Positions 43,264-51,941 of a DNA stretch of 64,000 nt are shown piece after piece. The position numbers and the translations under genes were made by a program. Numbering within the stretch: position 1 is the first letter of the stretch; every line of letters starts with the position of its first letter. Under the pieces are notes generated by a model that saw nothing but the letters and a program-made list of their open reading frames with translations, made no database searches and was not told the origin of the DNA. The stretch is taken from contig NZ_LJOD01000020.1 in the NCBI RefSeq assembly GCF_001295265.1, forward strand, positions 16,839-80,838, written 5' to 3'. This DNA comes from Chryseobacterium indologenes. GTDB lineage: Bacteria; Bacteroidota; Bacteroidia; Flavobacteriales; Weeksellaceae.

Positions 43264-43770
43264 CTAAAATTTGTAAGAAAGTCCGGCTTTTCCACCTGAA
43301 GCAACCGTTCCTCCCCCCACTTCCACATTCACTGCGAAATGATCTGTGAAATAATATCTGGCACCTGCCTGTCCTGCAAATCCTACTCCTGAAGCTTCAC
43401 CGCCGGAATAATCATAATCTGATCCATTATAACGGTAAGAAAATGAGTTGTAAGCCAGCGTAACTCCTGCATATACATCCCATTTACCGGGAATTTTAAG
43501 AAGCGTATTGAAATGGTAGTTGCCGTTAATGCCCGCTCCTATCCATCTTCCTTTGATGTCTCCTGAATATTTCTCAGAGGCCAGGCTAAACTCTGCACCC
43601 ACCGTAATGTCGTTATGTATACCATAATCTAATCCTGCATACACAGGTATTCCCCATCCGTTTGCAACACCAAGGCCTACGTTCACCTGTGCTTCGCCTT
43701 TCTGCACTCTTTGTGCATTCATTATCCCAAACATGGAAATAAACCCCAGCAAATAAATTTTGTTTTTCAT
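43264..43770 (-). CDS. Small outer-membrane beta-barrel protein
   Basis: 168 residues: signal peptide (MKNKIYLLGFISMFGIMNAQ) and a mature part of alternating aromatic/glycine strands (AQVNVGLGVANGWGIPVYAG; DITVGAEFSLAS; VGFAGQAGARYYFTDHFAVN) ending in GKAGLSYKF with the C-terminal Phe expected for barrel assembly. Size fits an eight-stranded barrel. The function is unknown. Monocistronic. Confidence 0.85.
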   Translation of the reverse strand: MKNKIYLLGFISMFGIMNAQRVQKGEAQVNVGLGVANGWGIPVYAGLDYGIHNDITVGAEFSLASEKYSGDIKGRWIGAGINGNYHFNTLLKIPGKWDVYAGVTLAYNSFSYRYNGSDYDYSGGEASGVGFAGQAGARYYFTDHFAVNVEVGGGTVASGGKAGLSYKF

Positions 43771-43947
43771 TGATATAAAAATTTTGTATGTTATTTAACC
43801 TGCCTTTGAAGGCTTCTGCAAAACTATCGGAGGAAAGAGCACGATACAATCCTCAAAAAAATGTAATTTTTTCTACCTTTTTCTAGGTATTTTTTACAGC
43901 TGGATTTTTGATTATATTCAGCCTTTGAATTTCGAATTAAACTCATA

Positions 43948-45942
43948 ATGAAGAGAATACTGCATTTCTTATGTTTTTTAAGCTGTTTCCCGTTGTATTC
44001 ACAGGAGCTGTTTCCTCTTAATGAAAAAAAATATACAGATAGTCTTCAACAGGTAATCAACGGAAGCACAAACAGCCTTTCCAAAAGGGATGCTTATTTT
44101 ATTTTATCCGATTATTACAGAAATTCAGACAGTTCATTAAGTAAGAAATATCTGGAAAACGGCAGAAAATCCGGAGAAAAAGATCCTTTTACTGCTGCTG
44201 AATATTCTTATTATGAAGGACAGTATTATTTTGATCAGGATAAAGAGAAAGCAGCGGCCTCGTACCAAAAAGCAATACAGATTCTCTCAAAATTCAAAGG
44301 AAAAAAATCTGATTTCTATAAAGCTTTATCCTGGTACAGCTACGGAATTACCAGAAAAAATAAAGAGGGCTATCCTTATTGTATTAAAATAATGCTTGAA
44401 AAAAGCCTCCCGACCGCTGAAGCCTATGGAAATACTAAAATGCTTGGATTTTTATATACCCAGCTGTCTCTTATGCTGACTTATAACGCCGAATTCGGAA
44501 AAGCAGAAAATTATAATACCAAAGCCATTCATATTCTTAAAGAGAAAGCTCCCCGATCTACTGAGCTATTTTATGCTTACCTCAGCAAATCAGGAAATTA
44601 CAGCTACCAGGCTAAAGGCAGTCTTGGAAAAAAATTTCTGGATCAGGCGGAAAGAATGATTCTCCCCTATCCTGAATCTTCGGCCAACGCTGCTTATTAT
44701 TATAATAAAGCTTTATATTTTATCACCCAGCAGGAAAATGAAAAGGCACTGGAAGCTATAGAAAAGGGTCTTTTCTATACTAAAAAGTTCAATATGAAGC
44801 TTCTGACGCAGATGTTTTATTTCCAAAAGTATGATGTCTATAAAAAGCTAAAAAAATATAATGAGGCCAAGGATCTACTGGAAAATGTCCTCGCTGAGAA
44901 AACTCTGGGTATGGACCTTAACAACAGAAAGACCATCTACAGCCATTTATCCAGTCTCAACGAATTCATGGGAAATCCGGTTCAGGCCCTGGTCTGGGAA
45001 AAGAAATATTCAAAACTGAGCGACAGTTTGCATACGGAAAATGTAAAGCTTGAAATCAATAAACTGGAAGCTCGGTTTAATGCCTCTGAAAAAGAGAAAA
45101 AAATAGCACTTCTCAATGCCGAGAAAAACCAGAAGCAGCTGGAGGTTAATAAAAAGAATTACTATTTATGGGTACTCAGCCTAGCTATATTATTTCTTAT
45201 AAGTCTGCTTACCTTTTTATTTGTTATTTACACCAACAATAAAAAGCTTTCTGAACAGAAAGAGATTAATCTTCAGCAGAAAATAGAGGATATTAAACAG
45301 AAAGAAGAACTGGCTCTTACCAAAGCCATTCTTGAAGGAGAAGAAAGGGAAAGAGAGCGTGTCGCTAAGGATCTTCACGATGGTCTTGGCGGAATGCTGG
45401 CGGGAGTTAAAATCAATCTTTCTACCTGGTCATCGGCACATCTTGACCCGGAACAGCATCAGGATTTTTATAAGATTCTGCACCAGCTTGACCACTCTGT
45501 AACGGAGCTCAGACATGTAGCCCGAAACCTGATGCCTGAGTCTTTATTTAATTTCGGATTGGAAACGGCCCTGAATGATCTGTGTGAATTCTATACCCGC
45601 AATGATCTGGATATATGTTTTCAGTCTATTAATATTGAAAAAGATATTCCTCTTACCATCCAGCTCAATATTTACAGAATTGTTCAGGAGCTGCTGGCTA
45701 ATGCTGTAAAGCATGCGCAGGCCAGCAGTATTCTTCTTCAGTGTTCGCAGGCCGGTAACAGTTTTATGATCACGGTTGAAGATAATGGGAAAGGATTTGA
45801 AAAAAACAATAAAAACAATATCAAAAGCATGGGATTCAGAAATCTCAGAAACCGTGTGAATTACCTGAAAGGAAAAATGGAAGTAAGCTCCGACAGTCAG
45901 GGCACAACGATTAATATAGAACTTACGATCAATGGAGAATAA
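43948..45942 (+). CDS. Sensor histidine kinase, TPR plus HisKA_3 (NarX/DesK type)
   Basis: 664 residues. Signal peptide, TPR-like helical repeats (about 80-370), a membrane helix YYLWVLSLAILFLISLLTFLFVIY, a coiled coil, then the HisKA_3 dimerisation box ERERVAKDLHDGLGGMLAGV with H477, and a HATPase with QELLANAVKHAQASSILLQC, DNGKGFEKN and GMFR-like MGFRNLRNRV. It overlaps the downstream regulator gene by 11 nt, the classic layout of a kinase-regulator pair. The signal sensed is unknown. Confidence 0.94.
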   Translation: MKRILHFLCFLSCFPLYSQELFPLNEKKYTDSLQQVINGSTNSLSKRDAYFILSDYYRNSDSSLSKKYLENGRKSGEKDPFTAAEYSYYEGQYYFDQDKEKAAASYQKAIQILSKFKGKKSDFYKALSWYSYGITRKNKEGYPYCIKIMLEKSLPTAEAYGNTKMLGFLYTQLSLMLTYNAEFGKAENYNTKAIHILKEKAPRSTELFYAYLSKSGNYSYQAKGSLGKKFLDQAERMILPYPESSANAAYYYNKALYFITQQENEKALEAIEKGLFYTKKFNMKLLTQMFYFQKYDVYKKLKKYNEAKDLLENVLAEKTLGMDLNNRKTIYSHLSSLNEFMGNPVQALVWEKKYSKLSDSLHTENVKLEINKLEARFNASEKEKKIALLNAEKNQKQLEVNKKNYYLWVLSLAILFLISLLTFLFVIYTNNKKLSEQKEINLQQKIEDIKQKEELALTKAILEGEERERERVAKDLHDGLGGMLAGVKINLSTWSSAHLDPEQHQDFYKILHQLDHSVTELRHVARNLMPESLFNFGLETALNDLCEFYTRNDLDICFQSINIEKDIPLTIQLNIYRIVQELLANAVKHAQASSILLQCSQAGNSFMITVEDNGKGFEKNNKNNIKSMGFRNLRNRVNYLKGKMEVSSDSQGTTINIELTINGE

Positions 45943-46570
45943 AAAAATAAATATTGTTATTGTAGACGATCATCCGATTGTGATTGAAGGATTGAAAATG
46001 ATGCTGAACAGTCAGCCTTTTTTTCACATCTCCGAAAGTTTTACTTCCGGTTCGGAAATTGTCAGCTTTATCCGTTCCAATGAAGTGGATATTATACTTC
46101 TGGATATTGCATTACCTGATGCCAACGGAACGGAACTTTGCCGGGAGATTAAGAAAATATCTCCGGAAACCTCTGTCATCATGTTCAGTAACAGATCGGA
46201 ACGAAGTATCATCATGCAGTCTGTACAAAACGGGGCCAGCGGTTATCTGTTGAAAAATACGTCTATTGATGAATTGGTTGTATGTATTAAAGGAGCCCTT
46301 TCCGGAAATATTGTTTTCTGCCATGAGACGAAACAGATCATCAGCAGGCCTTCTTCAAACGACCTTCCGATTCCGAGGCTTACCAAAAGGGAGAAACAGA
46401 TCCTGCAGATGGTTGCCCGGGGAAAAACAAGTGCTATTATTGCAGAAGAGCTTTTTTTAAGTCCTCTTACCGTAGATACGCACCGAAAAAATCTGCTGCA
46501 GAAATTTCAGGCTAAAAACTCAACAGAACTGATCAACCTTGCTGTACAGATGCATCTGATGGAAGAATAA
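45932..46570 (+). CDS. NarL/FixJ-family response regulator
   Basis: 212 residues. Receiver domain with VDDH (12-14), phosphoacceptor D58 in DIILLDIALPD, and a C-terminal LuxR-type HTH (about 150-205: LTKREKQILQMVARGKTSAIIAEELFLSPLTVDTHRKNLLQKF). Its start codon lies inside the kinase gene, implying translational coupling. It ends with a terminator 10 nt downstream. Confidence 0.95.
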   Translation: MENKKINIVIVDDHPIVIEGLKMMLNSQPFFHISESFTSGSEIVSFIRSNEVDIILLDIALPDANGTELCREIKKISPETSVIMFSNRSERSIIMQSVQNGASGYLLKNTSIDELVVCIKGALSGNIVFCHETKQIISRPSSNDLPIPRLTKREKQILQMVARGKTSAIIAEELFLSPLTVDTHRKNLLQKFQAKNSTELINLAVQMHLMEE

Positions 46571-46579
46571 AACATAAAA

Positions 46580-46602
46580 AAACCGCTTTTAAGAAGCGGT
46601 TT
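46580..46602. terminator. Terminator after the NarL-type pair
   Basis: Perfect 9-bp stem AAACCGCTT / AAGCGGTTT with a 5-nt loop, usable on both strands between convergent genes. Confidence 0.82.
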
Positions 46603-46624
46603 CATTTATATTAAGAATGTAAAA

Positions 46625-47044
46625 TTACAATTCCAAGAAGCTATAATCAATAGAAGCTACCATAGGACCTGCTCCTTTTTTCTTATCAGTTCTTACGATT
46701 TCTCCATCTATCCAAAGATTGATTACCAACTCTGAATCTGGTTGCGGAAGGTCTGCTTTAGCATCAAGGTTAAGCTGTGCCTGGCTTGAATTTACAAAAA
46801 ACTCACCACTGACCCATGTGGTTCCTACCGGATCAAATATATCAGTTTTTACAGTTCCTACCTGCGTTACGATAGCTTTAATCACTCCGCCTGAAGTTGT
46901 TTTTACTTCAAACTGAACAACATGGTCCTGAAATTCATCGTCATCATCTTTTTTACATGAGTTTAAAACGGTAATTACAGAAAATAATAAGACGAATAAA
47001 AAAGAAAGTCTAAGTAAACTTTTTGATTTGTAAAATTGCTTCAT
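46625..47044 (-). CDS. Small lipoprotein of unknown function
   Basis: 139 residues from the ATG at 47044. Lipoprotein signal FVLLFSVITVLNSCKKDDDD: Cys followed by Lys-Lys-Asp repeats, as in surface lipoprotein export signals of Bacteroidota. The mature domain is a beta-rich ~110-residue unit (HVVQFEVKTTSGGVIKAIVT; SELVINLWIDGEIVRTDKKK). I do not recognise a specific family. A -7 box 26 nt upstream rules out the longer reading frame starting at 47122. Confidence 0.83.
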   Translation of the reverse strand: MKQFYKSKSLLRLSFLFVLLFSVITVLNSCKKDDDDEFQDHVVQFEVKTTSGGVIKAIVTQVGTVKTDIFDPVGTTWVSGEFFVNSSQAQLNLDAKADLPQPDSELVINLWIDGEIVRTDKKKGAGPMVASIDYSFLEL

Positions 47045-47070
47045 TTCTCCAAATAGATTTTTTAATGTTT

Positions 47071-47078
47071 CAAATATA
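47071..47078 (-). promoter_or_regulatory. -7 promoter box of the small lipoprotein gene
   Basis: TATATTTG on the minus strand, 26 nt before the ATG at 47044. Confidence 0.6.
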
Positions 47079-47271
47079 AGTTTTTTATTAATATAAAAAT
47101 AACTTTTATGAAAAATTTCCAATAAAGATTTGCAAATAATATCAAATCAGCAAAACTGGAATTTAACAGCTGTATAACGTTTGAACAGTACAAAAAATAC
47201 AAAAATTATATGCTATTCAGCTTACGTAATAAAACCGCAGTATTTGAAATCAGCCAATATGATTTATTAAT

Positions 47272-47279
47272 TATATTTG
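47272..47279 (+). promoter_or_regulatory. -7 box 4 nt before the esterase start
   Basis: TATATTTG, then CTGT, then the ATG at 47284. Predicts a leaderless mRNA. Confidence 0.5.
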
Positions 47280-47283
47280 CTGT

Positions 47284-47922
47284 ATGAATTTAGATTACCT
47301 TGTAAGAGAACCGGAAAATATCACCTCTACGACTCCTGTGCTTTTTATGCTTCATGGTTATGGCAGTAATGAGCAGGACCTTTTCAGTTTCAGGGAAACG
47401 CTTCCCTCCGACTGGCTTATTGTAAGCTTCAGAGCACCAAGAGATACCCAGTTTGAAGGATATTCCTGGTATGATATTAACTTCAATGATCCGGAAAATT
47501 TTATAGATGTTGTACAGGCTAAAGAATCCCTGAACAGCGTTTTAGAAAATATTCTGAAAATTATTAACCATTATGGTCTTGCGGACAGTAAAGTTCATTT
47601 ATGCGGATTCAGTCAGGGCGGTATCCTATGTTATGCTCTGGCACTGAAACATCCGGAACTTTTCAATTATGTTGCGTGTCTGAGCAGCTATCCTGAGGAA
47701 AAAATCCTGGATGGTATTGTGAAAGATAAGAAAAAGCTGGAAAGGCTTCGTTTTTTTGTATCACATGGCACAGATGATGCTGTTATTCCTCTTGACTGGG
47801 GAAGGAAAGCGGCTGATCTTCTTTATGACCTGAGCTGCTATTTTACCTTCAGAGAATACATGAGCGGACATGGTGTGAATCAGAAAAACTATATGGACCT
47901 GATGGATTTCTTTTCCAAATAA
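47284..47922 (+). CDS. Phospholipase/carboxylesterase family serine hydrolase
   Basis: 212 residues, cytosolic. PVLFMLHGYGSNEQDLF is the oxyanion-side HGxG segment, LCGFSQGGILCYALAL the nucleophile elbow, VSHGTDDAVIPLDWG the acid region and EYMSGHGVNQ the catalytic His. The closest class is the short carboxylesterase/acyl-protein thioesterase-like family. The next in-frame ATG sits inside the catalytic fold, so the start is secure. Confidence 0.92.
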   Translation: MNLDYLVREPENITSTTPVLFMLHGYGSNEQDLFSFRETLPSDWLIVSFRAPRDTQFEGYSWYDINFNDPENFIDVVQAKESLNSVLENILKIINHYGLADSKVHLCGFSQGGILCYALALKHPELFNYVACLSSYPEEKILDGIVKDKKKLERLRFFVSHGTDDAVIPLDWGRKAADLLYDLSCYFTFREYMSGHGVNQKNYMDLMDFFSK

Positions 47923-47979
47923 GCCTAAACACCATTAAAGACTTTTAATCAATAAGACTGAATTAGTTACCGTTTATAC

Positions 47980-48004
47980 AAACATTCCTGCTTTTGGAAT
48001 GTTT
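47980..48004 (+). terminator. Terminator after the esterase gene
   Basis: Stem AAACATTCC / GGAATGTTT with a 7-nt loop and T-run. Confidence 0.82.
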
Positions 48005-48043
48005 TTTTATTGACAATCGGGATAATTTCACTAAATTCAGTAA

Positions 48044-49369
48044 ATGAAATCAACGCTTTTTTTACTGGTATTTTTCTTCAGCATTTTTATGGGTGCCCAG
48101 AAAAATTCTTTTGAACTGATTAATACAAAAAAAGCGGTTATTCCTTTTAAACTGATCAACAATCTGATCTTTATTCCAGTAAATATTAACGGTGCAGAGT
48201 TGACCTTTCTGCTGGATACCGGGGTTGCTGAAACGTTGCTTTTTAGTTTAGACAATAAAGAAATTAAGCTTTCTAATGTAGAAAAGATGAAATTTTCGGG
48301 TCTTGGAGAGAACCTGAGTATTGATGGTTTTAAGTCTGACCGTAATCATGCGAAAATCGGGGATCAGCTCGTTAATACGTCCATGATGCTGTATCTTATT
48401 ATGGATGAAGAGTTTAATATTTCTTCCCATATCGGAATTCCGGTAAATGGAGTTATTGGCTATCATTTTTTCAAGAACCACCCTGTTTCAATAGATTATG
48501 TGACAAAAAAAATAACGGTGTATCAGGATTCTGAAGCCCTACAGAAAAAAGTAAGAAAGTATGAGGAAATCCCGATTACGGTGGAACAGGACAAACCTTA
48601 TTTAACGGCAGGTGTAGAGATGACCACTGAAAAGAAAGATTCAAAATTGCTGATTGATCTGGGAAATAGCGACGCCATATGGCTTTTTCCGGCCCTTATT
48701 AAAGATTTTGTATACAACAGACCTAATATTGATGATTTTCTCGGCCGTGGATTCAACGGAGATATTTATGGTAAAAGAAGCCGGATTCATAACCTTTATC
48801 TTGGAAAATTTCAGTTTGAGAAGCCTCTTACGGCCATGCCGGATGAGTATTCTATCCAGCATGTAAAAATAGTAGAAAACAGAAAAGGTTCTGTAGGCGG
48901 AGAGATTATGCGGCGCTTTACCGTTGTTTTTGATTATACCGGTGGTAAATTGTACCTGAAAAGGAATAAAAACTTCAATGATCCTTTCCATTTTAATATG
49001 AGCGGACTGGATTTTAGGCAGGATGGCCTGGAATGGCAGCAGGACCGTGTAAAGATAGAACCTCAGAGAAAGGCAGAATCCGGTAACGAAATTTCTGTAG
49101 GGAATACATTTCAGTATAAATTTACTTTAAAACCCTTATTTTCGATTGCCGGCGTAAGAAAAGATTCCCCAGCTTACAAAGCGGGCTTAAAAAAAGATGA
49201 CCAGATTATTACCATCAATGGAAGCAGAACTGCTGATATGACCATGGAAAAGATCATGGATATGATGAAGTCTGAGGAAGGAAAGAATATTACGATGGTG
49301 ATCCAGAGAAATACCCAGCAGATGACCTTCAGCTTTGTATTGGAAGATCCCATCCCCTATCAAGAATAA
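48044..49369 (+). CDS. Secreted retropepsin-like aspartic protease with PDZ domain
   Basis: 441 residues. Signal peptide (LLVFFFSIFMGAQ). The first protease half has the active-site triad LTFLLDTGVAETLLF (D58-T59-G60); the second half has LLIDLGNSDAIWLF (near 205), where DLG replaces a canonical DTG. The C-terminal PDZ domain (about 365-435: GVRKDSPAYKAGLKKDDQII) binds peptide ends. The layout matches clan AA proteins of Bacteroidota with unknown substrates. The membrane-protein gene starts 3 nt later, so they are co-transcribed. Confidence 0.88.
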   Translation: MKSTLFLLVFFFSIFMGAQKNSFELINTKKAVIPFKLINNLIFIPVNINGAELTFLLDTGVAETLLFSLDNKEIKLSNVEKMKFSGLGENLSIDGFKSDRNHAKIGDQLVNTSMMLYLIMDEEFNISSHIGIPVNGVIGYHFFKNHPVSIDYVTKKITVYQDSEALQKKVRKYEEIPITVEQDKPYLTAGVEMTTEKKDSKLLIDLGNSDAIWLFPALIKDFVYNRPNIDDFLGRGFNGDIYGKRSRIHNLYLGKFQFEKPLTAMPDEYSIQHVKIVENRKGSVGGEIMRRFTVVFDYTGGKLYLKRNKNFNDPFHFNMSGLDFRQDGLEWQQDRVKIEPQRKAESGNEISVGNTFQYKFTLKPLFSIAGVRKDSPAYKAGLKKDDQIITINGSRTADMTMEKIMDMMKSEEGKNITMVIQRNTQQMTFSFVLEDPIPYQE

Positions 49370-49372
49370 TAT

Positions 49373-49900
49373 ATGAAAACAGAAGAAACCACATTAGATA
49401 AAATAAGAACACGCCCTCGATTCAAGATGTATACGCATCTTACAAAGGAAGAATATGCAGATAATCTGAAAAAATACCTTACCGAGCATAAAGGCGAGTT
49501 TTCGGGCAATGTTAATAAAGAAGTAGCTACAATCTATGTAGAAACAGCCTATGATAATTACTGGAAACCAAGACTTTCTTTAAGGATAGAGATGGAAGAG
49601 GAGCATACTGCCATACGTGGCGTTTTTGGTCCCAGCTCAGCGGTATGGACCTTTTTTATGTTCCTTTATTTTTCTTTTTCCATTCTCTGGATGACGTTCT
49701 TCACCATGTATTATGTGGAAAAACAAATAAAAAGCGCTGAGTACCCCTGGGCCCTGAGCGCTTCTTTTGTTATGCTGTTCTGTATACTTCTTACTTATAT
49801 TGCTGCAAGGTTCGGGCAGCATAAAGGCAAAGATGAAATGCTGAAGCTGAGAAGATTTGCTGAAGAATCTACTTTACAATTTGAGAAAAAAATCAGTTAG
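49373..49900 (+). CDS. Two-helix membrane protein, unknown function
   Basis: 175 residues. A soluble N-terminal part (RFKMYTHLTKEEYADNLKKY) is followed by two adjacent membrane helices (about 84-108 and 122-142: FFMFLYFSFSILWMTFFTMY and LSASFVMLFCILLTYIAA) and a charged tail. I do not recognise the family. It follows the protease gene by 3 nt and its 3' end overlaps the convergent L,D-transpeptidase gene by 8 bp. Confidence 0.82.
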   Translation: MKTEETTLDKIRTRPRFKMYTHLTKEEYADNLKKYLTEHKGEFSGNVNKEVATIYVETAYDNYWKPRLSLRIEMEEEHTAIRGVFGPSSAVWTFFMFLYFSFSILWMTFFTMYYVEKQIKSAEYPWALSASFVMLFCILLTYIAARFGQHKGKDEMLKLRRFAEESTLQFEKKIS

Positions 49901-50924
49901 CAGGAAGCTCTTCCTGTTTTTCAGCAGGTACCGCCATTGCTTTCGCTGTTTTGACGGAATCTGCTACTCTGTCTCTGTTATCCTGCTCTTTGATCATTTT
50001 TTCAACATTCGGTTCTAAAAGCCTGTTCATTTCTTCTACTGAAATATTATTGGCATTGGGATCTTCCAGAAGCTTTCTCCATGGTTTTCTTCCGCCCCAT
50101 TTATAATCTCCGAAGACCATTACCGGCGTTCCTTTTGCTTTTGTAGTTGCTCCTCCCGGGTTAAGAATCCAGGTATCTGCATAAGAATACAGCCATTGTG
50201 CATCTTTCATTAAGAGGCGTAAACAAGAGTGTGACGCTGGATATCCCGGCAGATCGTACTGATGCCATCCGATGCCACCTATGTTATGAATATTAAAGTT
50301 ATAAGGAAGTTTCCATTCGCTGCTGACTGTTGAGATGGAGAGTTTCTTTTTCCAGTTGGCAAAAGTAAGACCTCTGGTAGTCTGCGCAGACTTTTTCCCC
50401 ATGCTTGTCGGGCCCCATTTCACAAGGCTTCCGTTAGAATATACTCCATAAGCCTGAATAGGATATGAAAAGATAACAAATTTTTTCACGCCGCTCAATA
50501 CATCCAGCTGCATAGGAAACGGCGAATAGGCCATCAAGGTGGTATCTATTTTAGCAGGAACCACTAAGGTATCTGCATTCCATTTATTTTTAGAATCAAG
50601 CCTGTTCAGGGCAAGAATAGCGTAACGCTCACGCTCGTTGTATTTTTTGCTGAATTCGGCATATACAGAATCCCGTAATTTTTTATCTTTCGGAAGTACC
50701 AGTGCATTATAAAAACCATTTTCCTGCATCGCTGGCGGCATCGATTCTTTTTTTGCCACTGAATCCTTCTTGACTGAATCTTTTTCTGCAACAGGATTTT
50801 CGGATGAAGAAACGGTATCTTTAAGAGTATCGCTGATCTTTTCAATTTCTTTTTTACATGAAACCATCAATGCAGCACAAAAACAGGCATATAAGAATGA
50901 TTTTTTCACAGATATGTTTTTCAT
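49893..50924 (-). CDS. L,D-transpeptidase lipoprotein (YkuD fold)
   Basis: 343 residues. Lipoprotein signal FLYACFCAALMVSCKKE, then a Ser/Lys/Asp-rich linker (DTVSSSENPVAEKDSVKKDS). The catalytic domain has FVIFSYPIQAYGVYSNGSLV, IGGIGWHQYDLPGYPASHSC with H232 and the nucleophile C234, and RLLMKDAQWLYSYADTW. Such enzymes make 3-3 crosslinks or attach proteins to peptidoglycan. The catalytic pattern is SHSCLRL in place of the common SHGC, with the essential Cys kept. Confidence 0.92.
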   Translation of the reverse strand: MKNISVKKSFLYACFCAALMVSCKKEIEKISDTLKDTVSSSENPVAEKDSVKKDSVAKKESMPPAMQENGFYNALVLPKDKKLRDSVYAEFSKKYNERERYAILALNRLDSKNKWNADTLVVPAKIDTTLMAYSPFPMQLDVLSGVKKFVIFSYPIQAYGVYSNGSLVKWGPTSMGKKSAQTTRGLTFANWKKKLSISTVSSEWKLPYNFNIHNIGGIGWHQYDLPGYPASHSCLRLLMKDAQWLYSYADTWILNPGGATTKAKGTPVMVFGDYKWGGRKPWRKLLEDPNANNISVEEMNRLLEPNVEKMIKEQDNRDRVADSVKTAKAMAVPAEKQEELPAN

Positions 50925-51003
50925 AAATAAAATAGGTCACTTAGTTTGGCTACCCAGTGCAAATATCAGACCTAAAATTGAATCCTAAAAGACATTTCGG
51001 AAA

Positions 51004-51023
51004 ATACCGTAAAAAAACGGTAT
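51004..51023. terminator. Small hairpin between LDT and LuxR genes
   Basis: ATACCGT-AAAAAA-ACGGTAT, 7-bp stem, just after the LuxR gene stop; weak T-run, so only a possible terminator. Confidence 0.45.
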
Positions 51024-51037
51024 CTGAACTTAATGCG

Positions 51038-51796
51038 CTACAGCAGTTTATTTGTTTTTGCATAGGCAAATGCTTCAGCAATATTATTTACTCCTATCTT
51101 TTCAAAAAGTTTCTTCCGGTGGAATTTTACGGTATCTGCCGTAATAAATAATCTCCCGGCTATTTCATTGATGGTCATCCCGCTGGTATACAGGCGCAGA
51201 ATCTCATGTTCTCTTTCTGAAAGTTTTATTTTCTCTTCTTTATTCCATTGATCGGCCTCCGGATCGTACTTCCATATTTCATCTGATCCTTCTTTACTCA
51301 GGACAATATTACCTGCTTCGGTACTGTTAGAAAGAGAAACGAAGCATAGGGCTTTCCATACCTGCCCGTTTTCTGCAAGAAACATAGGGGTAAGCTTATG
51401 ATTAACAAGGATTTCATTTTTTTTGCCATTCATCAGATGAAAATCATAAGATATGCTGTATTTTTTTCTTTCAGACACCGGGATTGTATCGTAAAATTCA
51501 AATCCTGCTTTATTAATTTTTATTAAAAGTTCCACATCTTTCGGTCTTACATGCTGAAAATAAAAGGCATATCCAAGCTCTTTCACTTCCTCGGAAGATT
51601 TTCCGCATAGAAATAAAGGATTATCGGAAACATATTCGAAAGATTTAGTCTGATAGTTGATTACGTATAAGCTTTGGTAGGTAAGTCTGGCAAAAGCCTT
51701 TACAGCTTCCAGATAATCTCCGGACTGAGAAAAATCAATTTCAGCATCTTTACTTACCTCATTTTTTTCGTTAAAAAATTGGTTTATTTCTTCCAT
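51038..51796 (-). CDS. LuxR-family regulator with PAS-like sensor domain
   Basis: 252 residues. Residues ~30-165 look like a PAS sensor (AFARLTYQSLYVINYQTKSFEYVSDNPLFLCGKS; YDFHLMNGKKNEILVNHKLTP). The C-terminal ~65 residues are a LuxR-type HTH (LSEREHEILRLYTSGMTINEIAGRLFITADTVKFHRKKLFEKI). It lacks a receiver domain, so it should sense its signal directly. Divergent from the exported protein at 51942, with two similar palindromes in between that could be its operator (inference). Confidence 0.9.
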   Translation of the reverse strand: MEEINQFFNEKNEVSKDAEIDFSQSGDYLEAVKAFARLTYQSLYVINYQTKSFEYVSDNPLFLCGKSSEEVKELGYAFYFQHVRPKDVELLIKINKAGFEFYDTIPVSERKKYSISYDFHLMNGKKNEILVNHKLTPMFLAENGQVWKALCFVSLSNSTEAGNIVLSKEGSDEIWKYDPEADQWNKEEKIKLSEREHEILRLYTSGMTINEIAGRLFITADTVKFHRKKLFEKIGVNNIAEAFAYAKTNKLL

Positions 51797-51819
51797 ATAT
51801 CCTTACGTGCTTACAACAA

Positions 51820-51873
51820 CTACCCAAAAAGGTAGTATTTATTTCTATACAGCAAATCTACACAAAAGTGTAG
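51820..51873. promoter_or_regulatory. Pair of 16-bp palindromes in the LuxR divergent region
   Basis: CTACCCAAAAAGGTAG at 51820-51835 and CTACACAAAAGTGTAG at 51858-51873, identical at 13 of 16 positions, centres 38 bp apart. Each is an inverted repeat. Located 24 nt upstream of the LuxR start and 22 bp before the -7 box of the divergent gene. Confidence 0.5.
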
Positions 51874-51895
51874 CTGTTATCAAAATGGCGTGATA

Positions 51896-51903
51896 TACAT
51901 TTG
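51896..51903 (+). promoter_or_regulatory. -7 promoter box of the 51942 gene
   Basis: TACATTTG, 38 nt before the ATG at 51942. Confidence 0.5.
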
Positions 51904-51941
51904 CGAAAAATATTTACCAGTACTGTATATCTTAAGAAAAA

